Of a DNA stretch of 64,000 nt, positions 1-9,141 are shown in pieces (the first letter of the stretch is position 1; each line of letters begins with the position of its first letter). The notes below the pieces were generated by a model. It did not search any database, was not told where the DNA came from, and worked only from the letters and a program-made list of their open reading frames with translations. A program made the position numbers and the translations under genes. Origin of the DNA: an uncultured Lachnospiraceae bacterium (GTDB lineage: Bacteria > Bacillota > Clostridia > Lachnospirales > Lachnospiraceae); the NCBI GenBank assembly GCA_910585205.1, contig CAJUCC010000058.1, positions 1 to 64,000 of the forward strand, given 5' to 3'.

Positions 1-435
<435 letters not shown>

Positions 436-610
436 AGCTTTCCATGAAAGCTTAACTTTGGAAAACCATCGGTTTTCCCAAAGTTTCCTTTTCCCTGTCC
501 AGGACCAACTCTGGTCCTTCCTTACTTTACTGTTCTTTTTGGTTTTTCGTTCTCTCTGAATTTTCTTCGATCTCTCTTAGAATCTTCAGGGTTGCATTGC
601 TGTTTTTTTG
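436..610 (-). other. pre-16S rRNA leader with three hairpins
   Basis: No gene is present. The transcribed leader holds an inverted repeat AAGCTTT (435-441/447-453), a larger hairpin with outer arms 454-460/479-485 and inner arms 461-467/471-477, and an AGGACCA/TGGTCCT-type hairpin around 500-517. They lie directly upstream of the mature 16S end, so they probably belong to the rRNA processing and antitermination leader. That role is inferred from position. The first repeat abuts or slightly overlaps the predicted mature end. Confidence 0.6.
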
Positions 611-647
611 TCAAGGTTCCGCCGGTCTTTTCCGACGCAGCTCAGTT

Positions 648-676
648 AGCATATCACAGCTTTTCGCTTTCGTCAA
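648..676 (-). promoter_or_regulatory. rRNA operon promoter, proximal (P2-like)
   Basis: On the minus strand TTGACG (671-676) is followed after 17 bases by TATGCT (648-653). A TG one base upstream of the -10 gives an extended -10. It lies about 215 bases upstream of the 16S 5' end. Confidence 0.55.
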
Positions 677-750
677 GACCCTTTTTTCTTTTTTTGGGAA
701 TTTTTTTATCCTCTTCCGCCGCTTCCTCTTTTTTCCCGCGGTGGAATTTC

Positions 751-780
751 ATATTAGCACAATTTTCCTTTTGTTGTCAA
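751..780 (-). promoter_or_regulatory. rRNA operon promoter, distal (P1-like)
   Basis: On the minus strand a perfect TTGACA (775-780) is followed by GCTAAT (16-base spacer, with an upstream TG forming an extended -10) or by TAATAT (18-base spacer). The flanks are AT-rich. Two promoters in series are usual for rRNA operons. Confidence 0.5.
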
Positions 781-824
781 TATATATTTTTAACTTTTTA
801 AATAAACAGGACGGTTCGCAAACG

Positions 825-1607
825 TCATCCGCCGATTATGGTACTGACATTTCCATGCAACAGCAGGCGCAGCATCCCGCATAGCGCCAAATGTACTACA
901 TAAAACATATAAAAGAACCACTTCATCCATCTGGCTTTTCCTCTTGTACCATTATAATAATGCATAAACGGCCAGACAATAATAACGCCAAATTGAAGCA
1001 GGCCGTAGACCACATCGATCCACAGGCACCATACGAGAACATACATAGACAAAAATGCCATCATTCCCAATACCTGCTTTCTTAAATTTCCTCTGTTTTG
1101 ATAAATGTGCAGCGTACACAGAACGGGAAAGCACGACCAGTCGCACGGAAAAGATAATATACATAACAGCAGGACGAATACCGTCTTTTGCCACTTTTTT
1201 AATGGAAAAGCTCTTTTTTCGTCATCCGAAACATACAATGCAACCACCGCGCAAAAAAGCGCCCAGATCACACTGGTCTGATTTAAAATCGAGTAGCGAA
1301 ACGGAACAAAGGATATGCCAAAGCAAAAATTATATGCAAAATGAGAAAGAACAGCGAACACAAACAGTCTGCGCAAATACTTCCCGAGGTTTCCCGTATG
1401 TCGATAGCCTTCTGCAATCATAAACCACATCAGCGGGGCTGCAAGTCTCCCGATAAGGTGAATGCCGATTAACCACCATGTCTTATTATCATATCCCGGC
1501 CAAATTGTCGAAGCCAGATGATCTGTCAACATTGCCATAATTGCAACTATTTTAAGTTGATTTCCTGATAATCCTATGCGTTTTCCTTTTGTAATCGCTT
1601 TATCCAT
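825..1607 (-). CDS. TraX family integral membrane protein
   Basis: The 260-residue product is almost entirely hydrophobic, with about eight predicted membrane segments. Its N-terminal pattern (LSGNQLKIVAIMAMLTDH, then GRLAAPLMWFMIAEGY about 30 residues later) is typical of the TraX family. F-plasmid TraX acetylates the pilin N-terminus, but chromosomal Firmicutes homologues have no established substrate, and an acyltransferase role here is only inferred. I chose the ATG at 1607 because GGAG lies 10 bases upstream; an upstream in-frame TTG at 1643 has no ribosome site. It follows the CvpA gene by about 45 bases and no conjugation genes are nearby. Confidence 0.75.
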   Translation of the reverse strand: MDKAITKGKRIGLSGNQLKIVAIMAMLTDHLASTIWPGYDNKTWWLIGIHLIGRLAAPLMWFMIAEGYRHTGNLGKYLRRLFVFAVLSHFAYNFCFGISFVPFRYSILNQTSVIWALFCAVVALYVSDDEKRAFPLKKWQKTVFVLLLCILSFPCDWSCFPVLCTLHIYQNRGNLRKQVLGMMAFLSMYVLVWCLWIDVVYGLLQFGVIIVWPFMHYYNGTRGKARWMKWFFYMFYVVHLALCGMLRLLLHGNVSTIIGG

Positions 1608-1650
1608 ACAACGACAGCTCCATTCCGAAAAAGAGAAAAGCAACCATATA

Positions 1651-2154
1651 TCAGAAAGACAGCACTTCCGAGATTACCGGCAGTACGTCGGCCATAACAT
1701 CGGCAAGATAATTATTCTGGAACAGCCATACAAGCAGCTCGTTTTCTTTGATGCTGTCCAGAATGTAGCTGCTGATTCCGCCAAACGCAAACGCCACGAT
1801 AATAATAAAGACAACCCATATCAAAAGCACTGCCTCCAGCACGCCCACGCCAAAGCCCAGAAGTTTATTGACCCCCCGGATAACCGGAATGGAAGAAATG
1901 ATTTTCAGAGAAGATAAGATAAAATCCGTAATCCTGTATACCAGAATGGCAATCGTCATGCAGACGATTCCCAGAATTGTGCGCAGTGTTACATGTTCCA
2001 TATATCCGCTCACCGCCACCACAAACATAGAGATCGCCGCAAGTGCAAGAATCAGAGCAATCGTTGCGTTCAGTTCTTCCACCATGCCCCGTTTATAACC
2101 CTTTACCCCGCCGCCGATGAGTAGCAGCAGCACAATAAAAAATACAAGATTCAT
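1651..2154 (-). CDS. CvpA family membrane protein
   Basis: This 167-residue protein has four hydrophobic segments (roughly 1-19, 28-50, 62-85 and 100-127). The first contains the glycine-rich turn IGGGVKGYKRGMVEEL characteristic of CvpA/colicin V production proteins, followed by a less hydrophobic tail. Family members are cell-envelope proteins of poorly defined function, linked to colicin V production in E. coli and to envelope stress elsewhere. It is in line with the DUF5711 gene 38 bases upstream and the TraX-like gene downstream, suggesting a small membrane-protein transcription unit. Confidence 0.8.
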   Translation of the reverse strand: MNLVFFIVLLLLIGGGVKGYKRGMVEELNATIALILALAAISMFVVAVSGYMEHVTLRTILGIVCMTIAILVYRITDFILSSLKIISSIPVIRGVNKLLGFGVGVLEAVLLIWVVFIIIVAFAFGGISSYILDSIKENELLVWLFQNNYLADVMADVLPVISEVLSF

Positions 2155-2192
2155 TTCCGTGTACCCTTTTTCCTTTTTTCTTATGTTATGCT

Positions 2193-3386
2193 CTATTTCA
2201 ATTCTATTGTGTCTATGGAATCGGGTGTTACTGCAATGTACTGATAGGACGCGTCCTCGGGGATCAGTGTCAGCGTCTGTTTGTCAAACTTGCCTTTAAA
2301 ATTATCCATGCCGCCGATCGTATGTACCAGACACTCCTGCTCGTTATAGACGATCACCTTGTCTTTGTGGAACAGGATGTCCGTAAACTGTGATTCCAGC
2401 ATAATGGTATCTTCCAGTTTCCCTGATTCATTATAAATATCCACTTTATACAGTGCAGTTCCCGTCACATCATTATAAACAAGTCCCACATATCCATTCC
2501 CATAATAAACGCCTTCCATCTGTCTGTCCAGCAATATATCGGCGATACTGACAGGTTTCTGACCTCCCTCGTAAAAAACGAGCCGGTTATCGGCCACCGC
2601 CACCGCCTTTTCATTCCCTAAAAATTTGACAAAGGGCACAACGGTATCCATATAATCATAGCTGCTCACAAAATTATCAATCTCGTTCTGTCCGACCGGT
2701 CCGAAATTGTAAAAAGCCACACTGGAACGCATCATCCCGTTATCCATATAGAGATACGAAACGCCCGCCAGATTACCGTTCTCGGAAATGGTGACACAGA
2801 GCGGATAACCGCTGTCTTTCATTGTCGTCTTAAAATAGACCAGGGTATTGCCCGCCGAATCAAACAGATAAATCCACGTAACGTCCGCCGTGTCGTCCAG
2901 AACCGCTGCCACAACTCCGTTTGCCGAAACGGCAAAATTGCGGATCGGCATTTTGGTGTCGATTTCGCCGATCGTTTTTTCCGTATCCATAATATAAATG
3001 GTGCGGCCGTTATAATCACCAAGCGCCACAACATTCCGGCATATGGACACAATCGGGTTCTGAATTTCAAATGTCTGATTCCACAACGCCTCTCCTCTGC
3101 GGTTGATACAGCTCGCGCCGTCATTCCCGTATACGAGAATGTTTTCTCCCAATGCCACGGTAACAGTTCCCGTAATATTTTCTCTGGGAACAGATGACAT
3201 AATCTGATATTCGCCAAACACCCGGTTACGCATCTGCACAATTACAACGGCAGCCGCAGCCGCGATCACTGCGATGACAAGTATCGTACGATAAAGAATC
3301 GTCAGCCTGTGCCGGAGAATCTTTTTCCCGAAGCTGTCCTCCTGCTTCTTCTCTTTTCTTTTTAGATAATCTCTGATATTTGCCAT
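2193..3386 (-). CDS. DUF5711-type membrane-anchored beta-propeller-like protein
   Basis: The 397-residue product has a basic N-terminus, one membrane helix at about residues 32-51, and a long extracytoplasmic part of repeated beta-strand blocks such as GENILVYGNDG and GDYNGRTIYIMD. This resembles the DUF5711 proteins of Lachnospiraceae and suggests a WD40/PQQ-like propeller. No catalytic residues are recognisable, so a scaffold or sensor role is only a guess. The start follows AAGGAGTATAT directly. A promoter at 3456-3484 overlaps the 3' end of the preceding gene. Confidence 0.65.
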   Translation of the reverse strand: MANIRDYLKRKEKKQEDSFGKKILRHRLTILYRTILVIAVIAAAAAVVIVQMRNRVFGEYQIMSSVPRENITGTVTVALGENILVYGNDGASCINRRGEALWNQTFEIQNPIVSICRNVVALGDYNGRTIYIMDTEKTIGEIDTKMPIRNFAVSANGVVAAVLDDTADVTWIYLFDSAGNTLVYFKTTMKDSGYPLCVTISENGNLAGVSYLYMDNGMMRSSVAFYNFGPVGQNEIDNFVSSYDYMDTVVPFVKFLGNEKAVAVADNRLVFYEGGQKPVSIADILLDRQMEGVYYGNGYVGLVYNDVTGTALYKVDIYNESGKLEDTIMLESQFTDILFHKDKVIVYNEQECLVHTIGGMDNFKGKFDKQTLTLIPEDASYQYIAVTPDSIDTIELK

Positions 3387-3455
3387 ATATACTCCTTATG
3401 CGGCATCACGGGATTTTGCAGCGTTCCGGCTGATGCCTGCAATCTGTCACATCAG

Positions 3456-3484
3456 AGTATATCATATTTCATTCCTCCGGTAAA
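3456..3484 (-). promoter_or_regulatory. promoter of the DUF5711-cvpA-traX-like unit
   Basis: On the minus strand TTTACC (3479-3484) and TATACT (3456-3461) are separated by exactly 17 bases. The -35 box lies within the last codons of the upstream gene. The DUF5711 start codon is about 70 bases downstream. Confidence 0.55.
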
Positions 3485-4179
3485 TTTTTTTGTTCCTCCA
3501 TACTGATCTCCAGATAGGTCACGGTTTCCTCCAGCCGCTTCATTTTATCGTACTGGTTCAGTGTCGTTACCGCAATAATACAGCAGATAATCAGAATGCA
3601 CAGACTTACCATATTCAGAATCTGCACCGCAGCCATCGGGGCGGGTTTTTTTGCTTCCGCAATCCGGGCGGCCGCGTGTTCCTTTATGGAAAACGATTTC
3701 TTTTGCGGCGGCGCGGGTGTGGCGGCGGTTTCGTTTTTCTGCTTCCGCTGACGGTGAAGCATGTACTCCTCCATCCCCTCGTTTTTTTCAAAGAAAAGAT
3801 AATAGCCCTCTATATCATGAAAATTCTGTTCCCGGATATGCTGCAGCATCTCCAGAATCCCGCACTCCCGCCCTTTCATATAATACCATCCGATGCCTTT
3901 CAGGGCAGGGAAATACTGTTGGCCGATTGTCTGAAAATAAAATTCGTCCATCTTTTTTAATGTGCAGTCCGAAGCTCTGTGCGCAGCCGCGCCCTTCAGG
4001 AAATAATATTTGATGCCCTGCCGCTCATAGCCGTCTCCAAAAAATACAACAATCTGCGGTTCTTTTACTGTTTTCATCATTTCCTGCAAAAAAGAGACCA
4101 CATATTCCTCGATAAAAATTTTTCTGCATTCCTCAGCCTGTCCGACCTGACATATGTTTGTAGGAAGTTTTTCTTCCAT
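3469..4179 (-). CDS. uncharacterised protein with C-terminal membrane anchor, possible degenerate JAB/MPN fold
   Basis: I do not recognise this 236-residue protein with confidence. Residues 1-150 form a soluble domain; FFGDGYERQGIKYYFLKGAA and GIGWYYMKGRECGILEM recall the strand pattern of JAB/MPN domains, but the HxH...SxxD zinc ligands are absent. A basic Ala/Pro linker follows, then one membrane helix near 200-218 and a short coiled-coil-like acidic tail. The topology would put the domain in the cytoplasm. The ATG at 4179 has a strong GGAGGGATACG site; an ATG seven codons upstream lacks one. It is the last gene before a promoter that serves the next gene. Confidence 0.6.
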   Translation of the reverse strand: MEEKLPTNICQVGQAEECRKIFIEEYVVSFLQEMMKTVKEPQIVVFFGDGYERQGIKYYFLKGAAAHRASDCTLKKMDEFYFQTIGQQYFPALKGIGWYYMKGRECGILEMLQHIREQNFHDIEGYYLFFEKNEGMEEYMLHRQRKQKNETAATPAPPQKKSFSIKEHAAARIAEAKKPAPMAAVQILNMVSLCILIICCIIAVTTLNQYDKMKRLEETVTYLEISMEEQKNLPEE

Positions 4180-4280
4180 CGTATCCCTCCTCGAAGCCAT
4201 CGTTATTTTCTTTATTATACCTGCGAAAAGATAAGACGTTTATCAAATTTTGTCGTCACCTGCTCTCTTTTTAACGACAA

Positions 4281-4311
4281 AAAGCGCCGTCTTATGACGA
4301 AACGGCGCTTT
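4281..4311 (-). terminator. Rho-independent terminator after galM
   Basis: A perfect 10-bp stem (4281-4290 with 4302-4311, AAAGCGCCGT/ACGGCGCTTT) has an 11-base loop. On the minus strand it runs into TTTTTGTCGTTAAAAA. It closes the pfkA-dnaX-ybaB-recR-galM run. Confidence 0.85.
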
Positions 4312-4325
4312 GTTTCTTTGTATTA

Positions 4326-5363
4326 TCAGAATAAAAATTTGTAAATTGTCGTAGAGATAAAGTCCTTTTCAGGACCGTAAACGGCCGACGGAAAGCTTTC
4401 TTCATTGACCGCGTTGGGGAAATAATCGGTTTCCAGACAAAAGCCGTGACGCACTCCGTACACCGTATTCCCTTTTCCCGTCGTTTCCGCAATGCAGTTG
4501 CCCGCATAGAACTGAATGCCCGGAAGATCGGTATAAACCTCCATGCTCCTGCCGCTGCCCGGTTCGGAAATCCTTGCCACAAGCTGCAGCTCGCCGTTCC
4601 AGTCATCAATGACAAAATTATGGTCATACCCGCTTACCAGACGCAGCTGTTCAAAATCGGCTTCGATCTCATCCCCGATTCGCTTCTCTTTCGTAAAGTC
4701 GATCGGTGTCCCCGCCACGGGCGCGATTTCTCCTGTCGGAATAGCGCCCTGCACGACCGGGGTATAATGTCCCGCTTTTAACCAGAGCACATGGTCGATG
4801 ATCCGGCCGCCGTCATGTCCCGCCAGATTGAAATAGGCATGGTTGGTCGGGTTCAGTATCGTCTTTTTGTCGGTGGATGCGTGATAATCCAGCCGCAGTT
4901 CATTCTCGTCGGTCAACGTATACGTGATCGAAAATTTTTTGTTGCCCGGGAACCCCATCTCGCCGTCGGGCAGCTCCAGAGAAAATGTAACGGCATTCCC
5001 CTCCGGCTGTGCCTCCCAAACCCGCTTATGCCCGCCGATGTCAAAATGGCTGTGGAGATTATTGGGTCCGTCGTTGACATCGAGCTTATATGTCACGCCG
5101 TCGATCGCAAATGCCGCATTGGCTATGCGGTTTGCATTGGGGGCAATCGTAGCGCCAAAAAAGCTGCCGTTTGTATAATAATCTTCCAGTTTATCATATC
5201 CAAGCGTGACATCCTGCACTTTGCCGTCTTTGTCCGGCACAAGCAGGTTGACAAGAATGGCGCCATAGTCGATCATCTGCGCTTTCATTCCGTTTTTATT
5301 TTCCAGCGTGTACAGAAATATCTCTCTGCCCTCTCCTGTCGTTCCAAACAGTTCTTTTTTCAT
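4326..5363 (-). CDS. galM: aldose 1-epimerase (galactose mutarotase)
   Basis: The 345-residue product interconverts alpha and beta anomers of aldohexoses in the cytoplasm. Diagnostic blocks are visible: GATIAPNANRIANA, the NPTNHAYFNLAG segment carrying a catalytic histidine, YDHNFVID, and the C-terminal ETDYFPNAVNE. The length is normal for the GalM family. The ATG at 5363 has AGGAAGG eight bases upstream and begins after the recR stop; a longer in-frame start inside recR is less likely. It lies at the end of a DNA-repair gene block, so the link to sugar metabolism is by function only. A terminator follows at 4281-4311. Confidence 0.92.
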   Translation of the reverse strand: MKKELFGTTGEGREIFLYTLENKNGMKAQMIDYGAILVNLLVPDKDGKVQDVTLGYDKLEDYYTNGSFFGATIAPNANRIANAAFAIDGVTYKLDVNDGPNNLHSHFDIGGHKRVWEAQPEGNAVTFSLELPDGEMGFPGNKKFSITYTLTDENELRLDYHASTDKKTILNPTNHAYFNLAGHDGGRIIDHVLWLKAGHYTPVVQGAIPTGEIAPVAGTPIDFTKEKRIGDEIEADFEQLRLVSGYDHNFVIDDWNGELQLVARISEPGSGRSMEVYTDLPGIQFYAGNCIAETTGKGNTVYGVRHGFCLETDYFPNAVNEESFPSAVYGPEKDFISTTIYKFLF

Positions 5364-5376
5364 TCCGTTTTCCTTC

Positions 5377-5973
5377 CTATAATTCCGTACGCCCTTCCAG
5401 CGCACGGAGAAGCGTCACTTCATCAATATATTCCAGATCCCCGCCCACGGGGACACCGCTCGCGATCCTTGTCACCCGAACGCCTGCGGGTTTAATCAGC
5501 TTGCTGATATACATGGCGGTCGTCTCCCCTTCCAGACTGGAATTGGTCGCAATAATCACTTCGCTGACATCACCCTGCAGCCGCGCCATCAGCTCTTTCA
5601 GCTTAATATCGCCGGGACCGATCCCCAGCATGGGCGAAATCGCCCCGTGCAGCACATGATAAACGCCCTCATACCTGCCTGTCTTTTCGTAAGCGGCCAG
5701 ATCCCGGGGATTCTCCACCACCATAATGGTCGCATGGTCGCGCCTGTCATTGGCACAGACAGGGCATAATTCCTGATCCGTCAGCGTACAGCACTGTTTA
5801 CAGTGCTGCACCTTTTCCCGCGCCTCCAGTACCGTATGGGCAAAGCGCTCCACCCGTTCCTGCGGCAGGTTAATCAGGTAAAAAGCCATCCGCTGCGCGG
5901 ATTTGGTTCCGATTCCCGGCAGATTCGCCAGTTCTTCAATTAATCGGTTGATATGTCCACTGTATAGCTCCAT
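5377..5973 (-). CDS. recR: recombination mediator protein RecR
   Basis: The 198-residue protein acts with RecO/RecF in loading RecA on gapped DNA. It has the N-terminal helix-hairpin-helix region (LANLPGIGTKSAQRMAFYL), a four-cysteine zinc motif (CKQCCTLTDQELCPVC, residues about 57-72), and a Toprim domain beginning MVVENPRDLAAYE and ending near IASGVPVGGDLEYID. Full family length. Its ATG overlaps the ybaB stop by one base (TAATG), indicating translational coupling. The dnaX-ybaB-recR order is widely conserved in bacteria. Confidence 0.97.
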   Translation of the reverse strand: MELYSGHINRLIEELANLPGIGTKSAQRMAFYLINLPQERVERFAHTVLEAREKVQHCKQCCTLTDQELCPVCANDRRDHATIMVVENPRDLAAYEKTGRYEGVYHVLHGAISPMLGIGPGDIKLKELMARLQGDVSEVIIATNSSLEGETTAMYISKLIKPAGVRVTRIASGVPVGGDLEYIDEVTLLRALEGRTEL

Positions 5974-6326
5974 TAAAATGGCATGCCTCCGCCCAGTCCA
6001 AGACCACCTGTCATCTTACCCATAATCTCCGCATTCGCCTCGTCGGCCATGCGAAGCGCTTCGTTTGCCGCCGCCGTCACAAGATCCTCCAGCATTTCTA
6101 TGTCATCGGGATCGACAACCTCCTGCGACAGCTTTACCTTTGTAATCTCTTTCTTGCCCGTCACGGTCACTTCCACCGCACCGCCGCCGGATTTCGCCGT
6201 AAACTCTTTTGCCTCCAGCTCTTTCTGGCTCTCCTCCATCTGCCGTTGCATCCGCTGCGCCTGTTTCATCAGATTCGCCATATTGCCCGGCATACCGCCG
6301 CCCGGAAATCCTCCACGTTTTGCCAT
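5973..6326 (-). CDS. YbaB/EbfC family nucleoid-associated protein
   Basis: This small DNA-binding protein (117 residues) has a Gly/Met-rich N-terminus (GGFPGGGMPGNMANLMKQAQ), the long helix with QRQMEESQKELEAKEF, and the central VEVTVTGKKEITKVKL strand region that define the family. Members form homodimers that bind DNA and are proposed to act in nucleoid organisation or RecFOR repair. The C-terminus is again Gly-rich. It sits between dnaX (22 bases) and recR (one-base overlap), the standard arrangement. Confidence 0.95.
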   Translation of the reverse strand: MAKRGGFPGGGMPGNMANLMKQAQRMQRQMEESQKELEAKEFTAKSGGGAVEVTVTGKKEITKVKLSQEVVDPDDIEMLEDLVTAAANEALRMADEANAEIMGKMTGGLGLGGGMPF

Positions 6327-6348
6327 GTTTTTCTTCCTCCAAAATCAA

Positions 6349-7929
6349 TTAGTCTTCTTCCTCTATCTCCATATCGATAACCGCCTGCAGATCAATGTAG
6401 GTATCTGCAAAACTGTCGTTATCCGCAATGGTCTGAATGGATGCTTCCACCTCTTTCCCGATGCTCCGGGACAGGAGTGTCTGCAAGGCGGCTCTGTTAT
6501 CCGGCTGCCGCAGAAAATAATCCGAAGCCAGCCCGTCCTGAAACACAAGCAGCAGCCTGCCGTCCGCATCAAGAGACGGCCGCGCTTCGCGCAGATATTG
6601 CTTCATCGGCATTTGGGCACTGTTTATCACACGCTGCCACCCTTCCACAAGCCGTCTGACATCCTCCGGAATCGCGGCGGGCAGCGCCCCGGCCGCGTCC
6701 TCCCGCGCCGTCTCTGCGGCCGGTTCACTGCCGGCAGGCGGTAAATCCGCCGCCCGGGAGTTTTTCATGAAAGCGCCTTCCGCCGCCTGCTTCTCCAGCG
6801 CGCGGATGCGGTCCAGCAGCGTGTCGTATTCCGTTTCCGTCTCCGGCCTGCACAGCTTAATCAACATTGTTTCCAGCAGAATCCGCTTCTGGGAAGCATA
6901 CCGCAGACGCTCGGACGTTTCCGAAAAAATTCTGATATACCGCATAACGACAGGCGCCTCGGTCATCCGTGCCTCTTCTTGCAGGTTTGCCAGATTGTCC
7001 GCAGACATATCGATTACCTCTTCCGCCGCCTCCGAAGACATCGCCAGCAAAAGATTGCGCAAATACCAGGTAAAGTCCGCCACAAACTGTGAGAGCTCCC
7101 GTCCCTGCATAATAATCTCTTCCAGCAGCAAAACCGCGCCGATCGTATTTTTCTCCATAATCATCCGCAGCATTTTGCTGAATACGGAAGTATCCACCGC
7201 GCCCAGTACATCCAGCGCCATCTCATAGGTCAGACGCTCCCCAAAGTGAAATGCAATGCACTGATCCAGCAGGCTCAGTGCATCACGCATAGAGCCGTCG
7301 GCCGCTTTTGCAATATAGCGCAGCGCGCGCGCTTCCGCTTCCACCTGTTCGGCTTCCATCAGCTCCTGCATCCGCCCCGCAATCGTATCGATCGTTATCC
7401 GCCGGAAATCGTACCGCTGACACCGGGATAAAATCGTAACCGGGATCTTATGCACTTCCGTCGTCGCCAGAATAAAGATCACATAGGAAGGCGGCTCTTC
7501 CAGCGTTTTCAAAAGTGCGTTAAACGCACCGATCGAAAGCATATGAACCTCATCAATAATATAAACTTTATAGTTTCCCTGCGCCGGCGAATAGGATACC
7601 TCATCCACGATCTCACGGATATTATCCACACCGTTGTTCGAAGCCGCGTCGATTTCAATCACATTCATGCTGGCGCCGGAACGAATCCCGCGGCAGGTAT
7701 CACATACGCCGCAGGGATTGCCCGCCTGCGGGTTTTCGCAGTTTACGGCTCTGGCAAATATTTTGGCGATCGTTGTCTTACCGGTTCCCCGGGTGCCGCA
7801 GAAAAGATAGGCATGGCCTATCCTCTCTGCTTGTAACTGATTCTTAAGTGTGGTGACAATATGTTCCTGTCCCTTCACGTCTTCAAAACGTTCCGGACGG
7901 AACTTTCTGTAAAGTGCCGTATATGACAT
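6349..7929 (-). CDS. dnaX: DNA polymerase III subunits gamma/tau
   Basis: The 526-residue protein is the ATPase of the replicative clamp loader. Visible are the Walker A motif GTRGTGKT (residues about 45-52), the four-cysteine zinc module (CENPQAGNPCGVCDTC), the Walker B/DEVHML sequence and the sensor region LATTEVHKIP. The AAA+ and collar domains fill about the first 365 residues; an Ala/Glu-rich linker and a C-terminal domain follow. The length matches the tau form of Firmicutes. I looked for no frameshift site for a short gamma form, so its existence is open. pfkA lies 28 bases upstream and ybaB follows. Confidence 0.96.
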   Translation of the reverse strand: MSYTALYRKFRPERFEDVKGQEHIVTTLKNQLQAERIGHAYLFCGTRGTGKTTIAKIFARAVNCENPQAGNPCGVCDTCRGIRSGASMNVIEIDAASNNGVDNIREIVDEVSYSPAQGNYKVYIIDEVHMLSIGAFNALLKTLEEPPSYVIFILATTEVHKIPVTILSRCQRYDFRRITIDTIAGRMQELMEAEQVEAEARALRYIAKAADGSMRDALSLLDQCIAFHFGERLTYEMALDVLGAVDTSVFSKMLRMIMEKNTIGAVLLLEEIIMQGRELSQFVADFTWYLRNLLLAMSSEAAEEVIDMSADNLANLQEEARMTEAPVVMRYIRIFSETSERLRYASQKRILLETMLIKLCRPETETEYDTLLDRIRALEKQAAEGAFMKNSRAADLPPAGSEPAAETAREDAAGALPAAIPEDVRRLVEGWQRVINSAQMPMKQYLREARPSLDADGRLLLVFQDGLASDYFLRQPDNRAALQTLLSRSIGKEVEASIQTIADNDSFADTYIDLQAVIDMEIEEED

Positions 7930-7957
7930 TTATGCCCGCTCCTGATTTCTGACAGCG

Positions 7958-9031
7958 TTAATCGCCGAAGCTGATGCCAAGCATCTTCGCCTCTTTGATA
8001 ATGGAAGCGTCGGGCGAAACGTATTTCAGTTTGCCTGCCACATCTTCCAGCGGCACTTTCACGATCTCTCTGTTTTTGTAACCTACCATAAAGCCGTATT
8101 CGCCCTTCATAATCAGCTTGCCCGCTTCGGAACCAAGACGGCTCGCAAACACTCTGTCATACGGGCACGGGCTGCCGCCGCGCTGTGTATGGCCGGGAAC
8201 GGTGACACGCACATCATTGCCGGTTCTGTCCTGAATCTCAGCGGCTACCTGATAGGATACGCTCGGGTAAATGTTCTTTTTCTGTTTCTCTTTCAGCTCT
8301 TTTTTGGAGAGTGCGGCATCCTGCTTGGAAATTGCGCCTTCTGCCACCGCCAGAATCGTAAATCTGCTGCCTCTCTTATGTCTGGTCTCAATGGCCTTTA
8401 CCACTTTCTTAATGTCATATGGAATCTCAGGGATGAGAATGATGTCTGCCCCGCCTGCCATTCCGGCATTCAGCGTAAGCCATCCCACTTTATGCCCCAT
8501 GACTTCCACAATAAACACTCTGCCGTGAGACGCCGCCGTTGTATGGATGCAATCGATGGCATCCGTTGCAATATTAACCGCACTCTGGAAGCCGAATGTC
8601 ATATCCGTTCCCCAGAGATCATTGTCAATCGTCTTGGGCAGTGTAACGACATTCAGCCCTTCCGTGCGCAGCAGGTTTGCCGTTTTATGTGTCCCGTTAC
8701 CGCCCAGAATCACCAGACAGTTCAGGTTTAATTTATAATAGTTATGTTTCATCGCCTCGACTTTATCAAGGCCGTTTTCATCCGGTTCCCGCATTAACTT
8801 AAACGGTGTCCGGGAACTTCCCAGAATCGTGCCCCCCTTTGTCAAAATGCCGGAAAAGTCAGAGCCCTGCAGCATCTTATAATTGCCGTAAATCAATCCC
8901 TTGTACCCCTCGAGGAAACCATAAATCTCCACGTCTTCCCCCGTACATAAAATGGATTTTACAACGCCGCGCATCGCCGCGTTCAATGCCTGACAATCTC
9001 CCCCGCTCGTCAACAACCCTATTCTTTTCAT
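7958..9031 (-). CDS. pfkA: 6-phosphofructokinase, group III-like
   Basis: The 357-residue enzyme phosphorylates fructose-6-phosphate in glycolysis. It has the N-terminal LLTSGGDCQALNAAMRG, a donor-site loop GGNGT (about residues 110-114), the catalytic PKTIDNDLWGTD (132-143) and VPGHTQRGGSP. The glycine at the E. coli G104 position favours ATP, while lysine at the G124 position is the residue seen in PPi-using and some mixed group III enzymes; Asn replaces the usual Asp103. The phosphate donor is therefore not certain. ATG 9031 has AAGGAGG upstream. A strong promoter lies at 9085-9113 and the gene leads the dnaX block. Confidence 0.93.
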   Translation of the reverse strand: MKRIGLLTSGGDCQALNAAMRGVVKSILCTGEDVEIYGFLEGYKGLIYGNYKMLQGSDFSGILTKGGTILGSSRTPFKLMREPDENGLDKVEAMKHNYYKLNLNCLVILGGNGTHKTANLLRTEGLNVVTLPKTIDNDLWGTDMTFGFQSAVNIATDAIDCIHTTAASHGRVFIVEVMGHKVGWLTLNAGMAGGADIILIPEIPYDIKKVVKAIETRHKRGSRFTILAVAEGAISKQDAALSKKELKEKQKKNIYPSVSYQVAAEIQDRTGNDVRVTVPGHTQRGGSPCPYDRVFASRLGSEAGKLIMKGEYGFMVGYKNREIVKVPLEDVAGKLKYVSPDASIIKEAKMLGISFGD

Positions 9032-9084
9032 CAAGAAACCTCCTTCTTCCCATTGCGATACCCTTACTCGCATTATTTTGTTTT

Positions 9085-9113
9085 ATTATATAATATTTTA
9101 GAGGCTTGCTCAA
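9085..9113 (-). promoter_or_regulatory. promoter of pfkA-dnaX-ybaB-recR-galM
   Basis: On the minus strand TTGAGC (9108-9113) and a perfect TATAAT (9085-9090) are 17 bases apart in AT-rich DNA. The pfkA start lies about 50 bases downstream. Confidence 0.75.
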
Positions 9114-9141
9114 CTTTTTATTTATCTTTTTTCCTCTCTTC

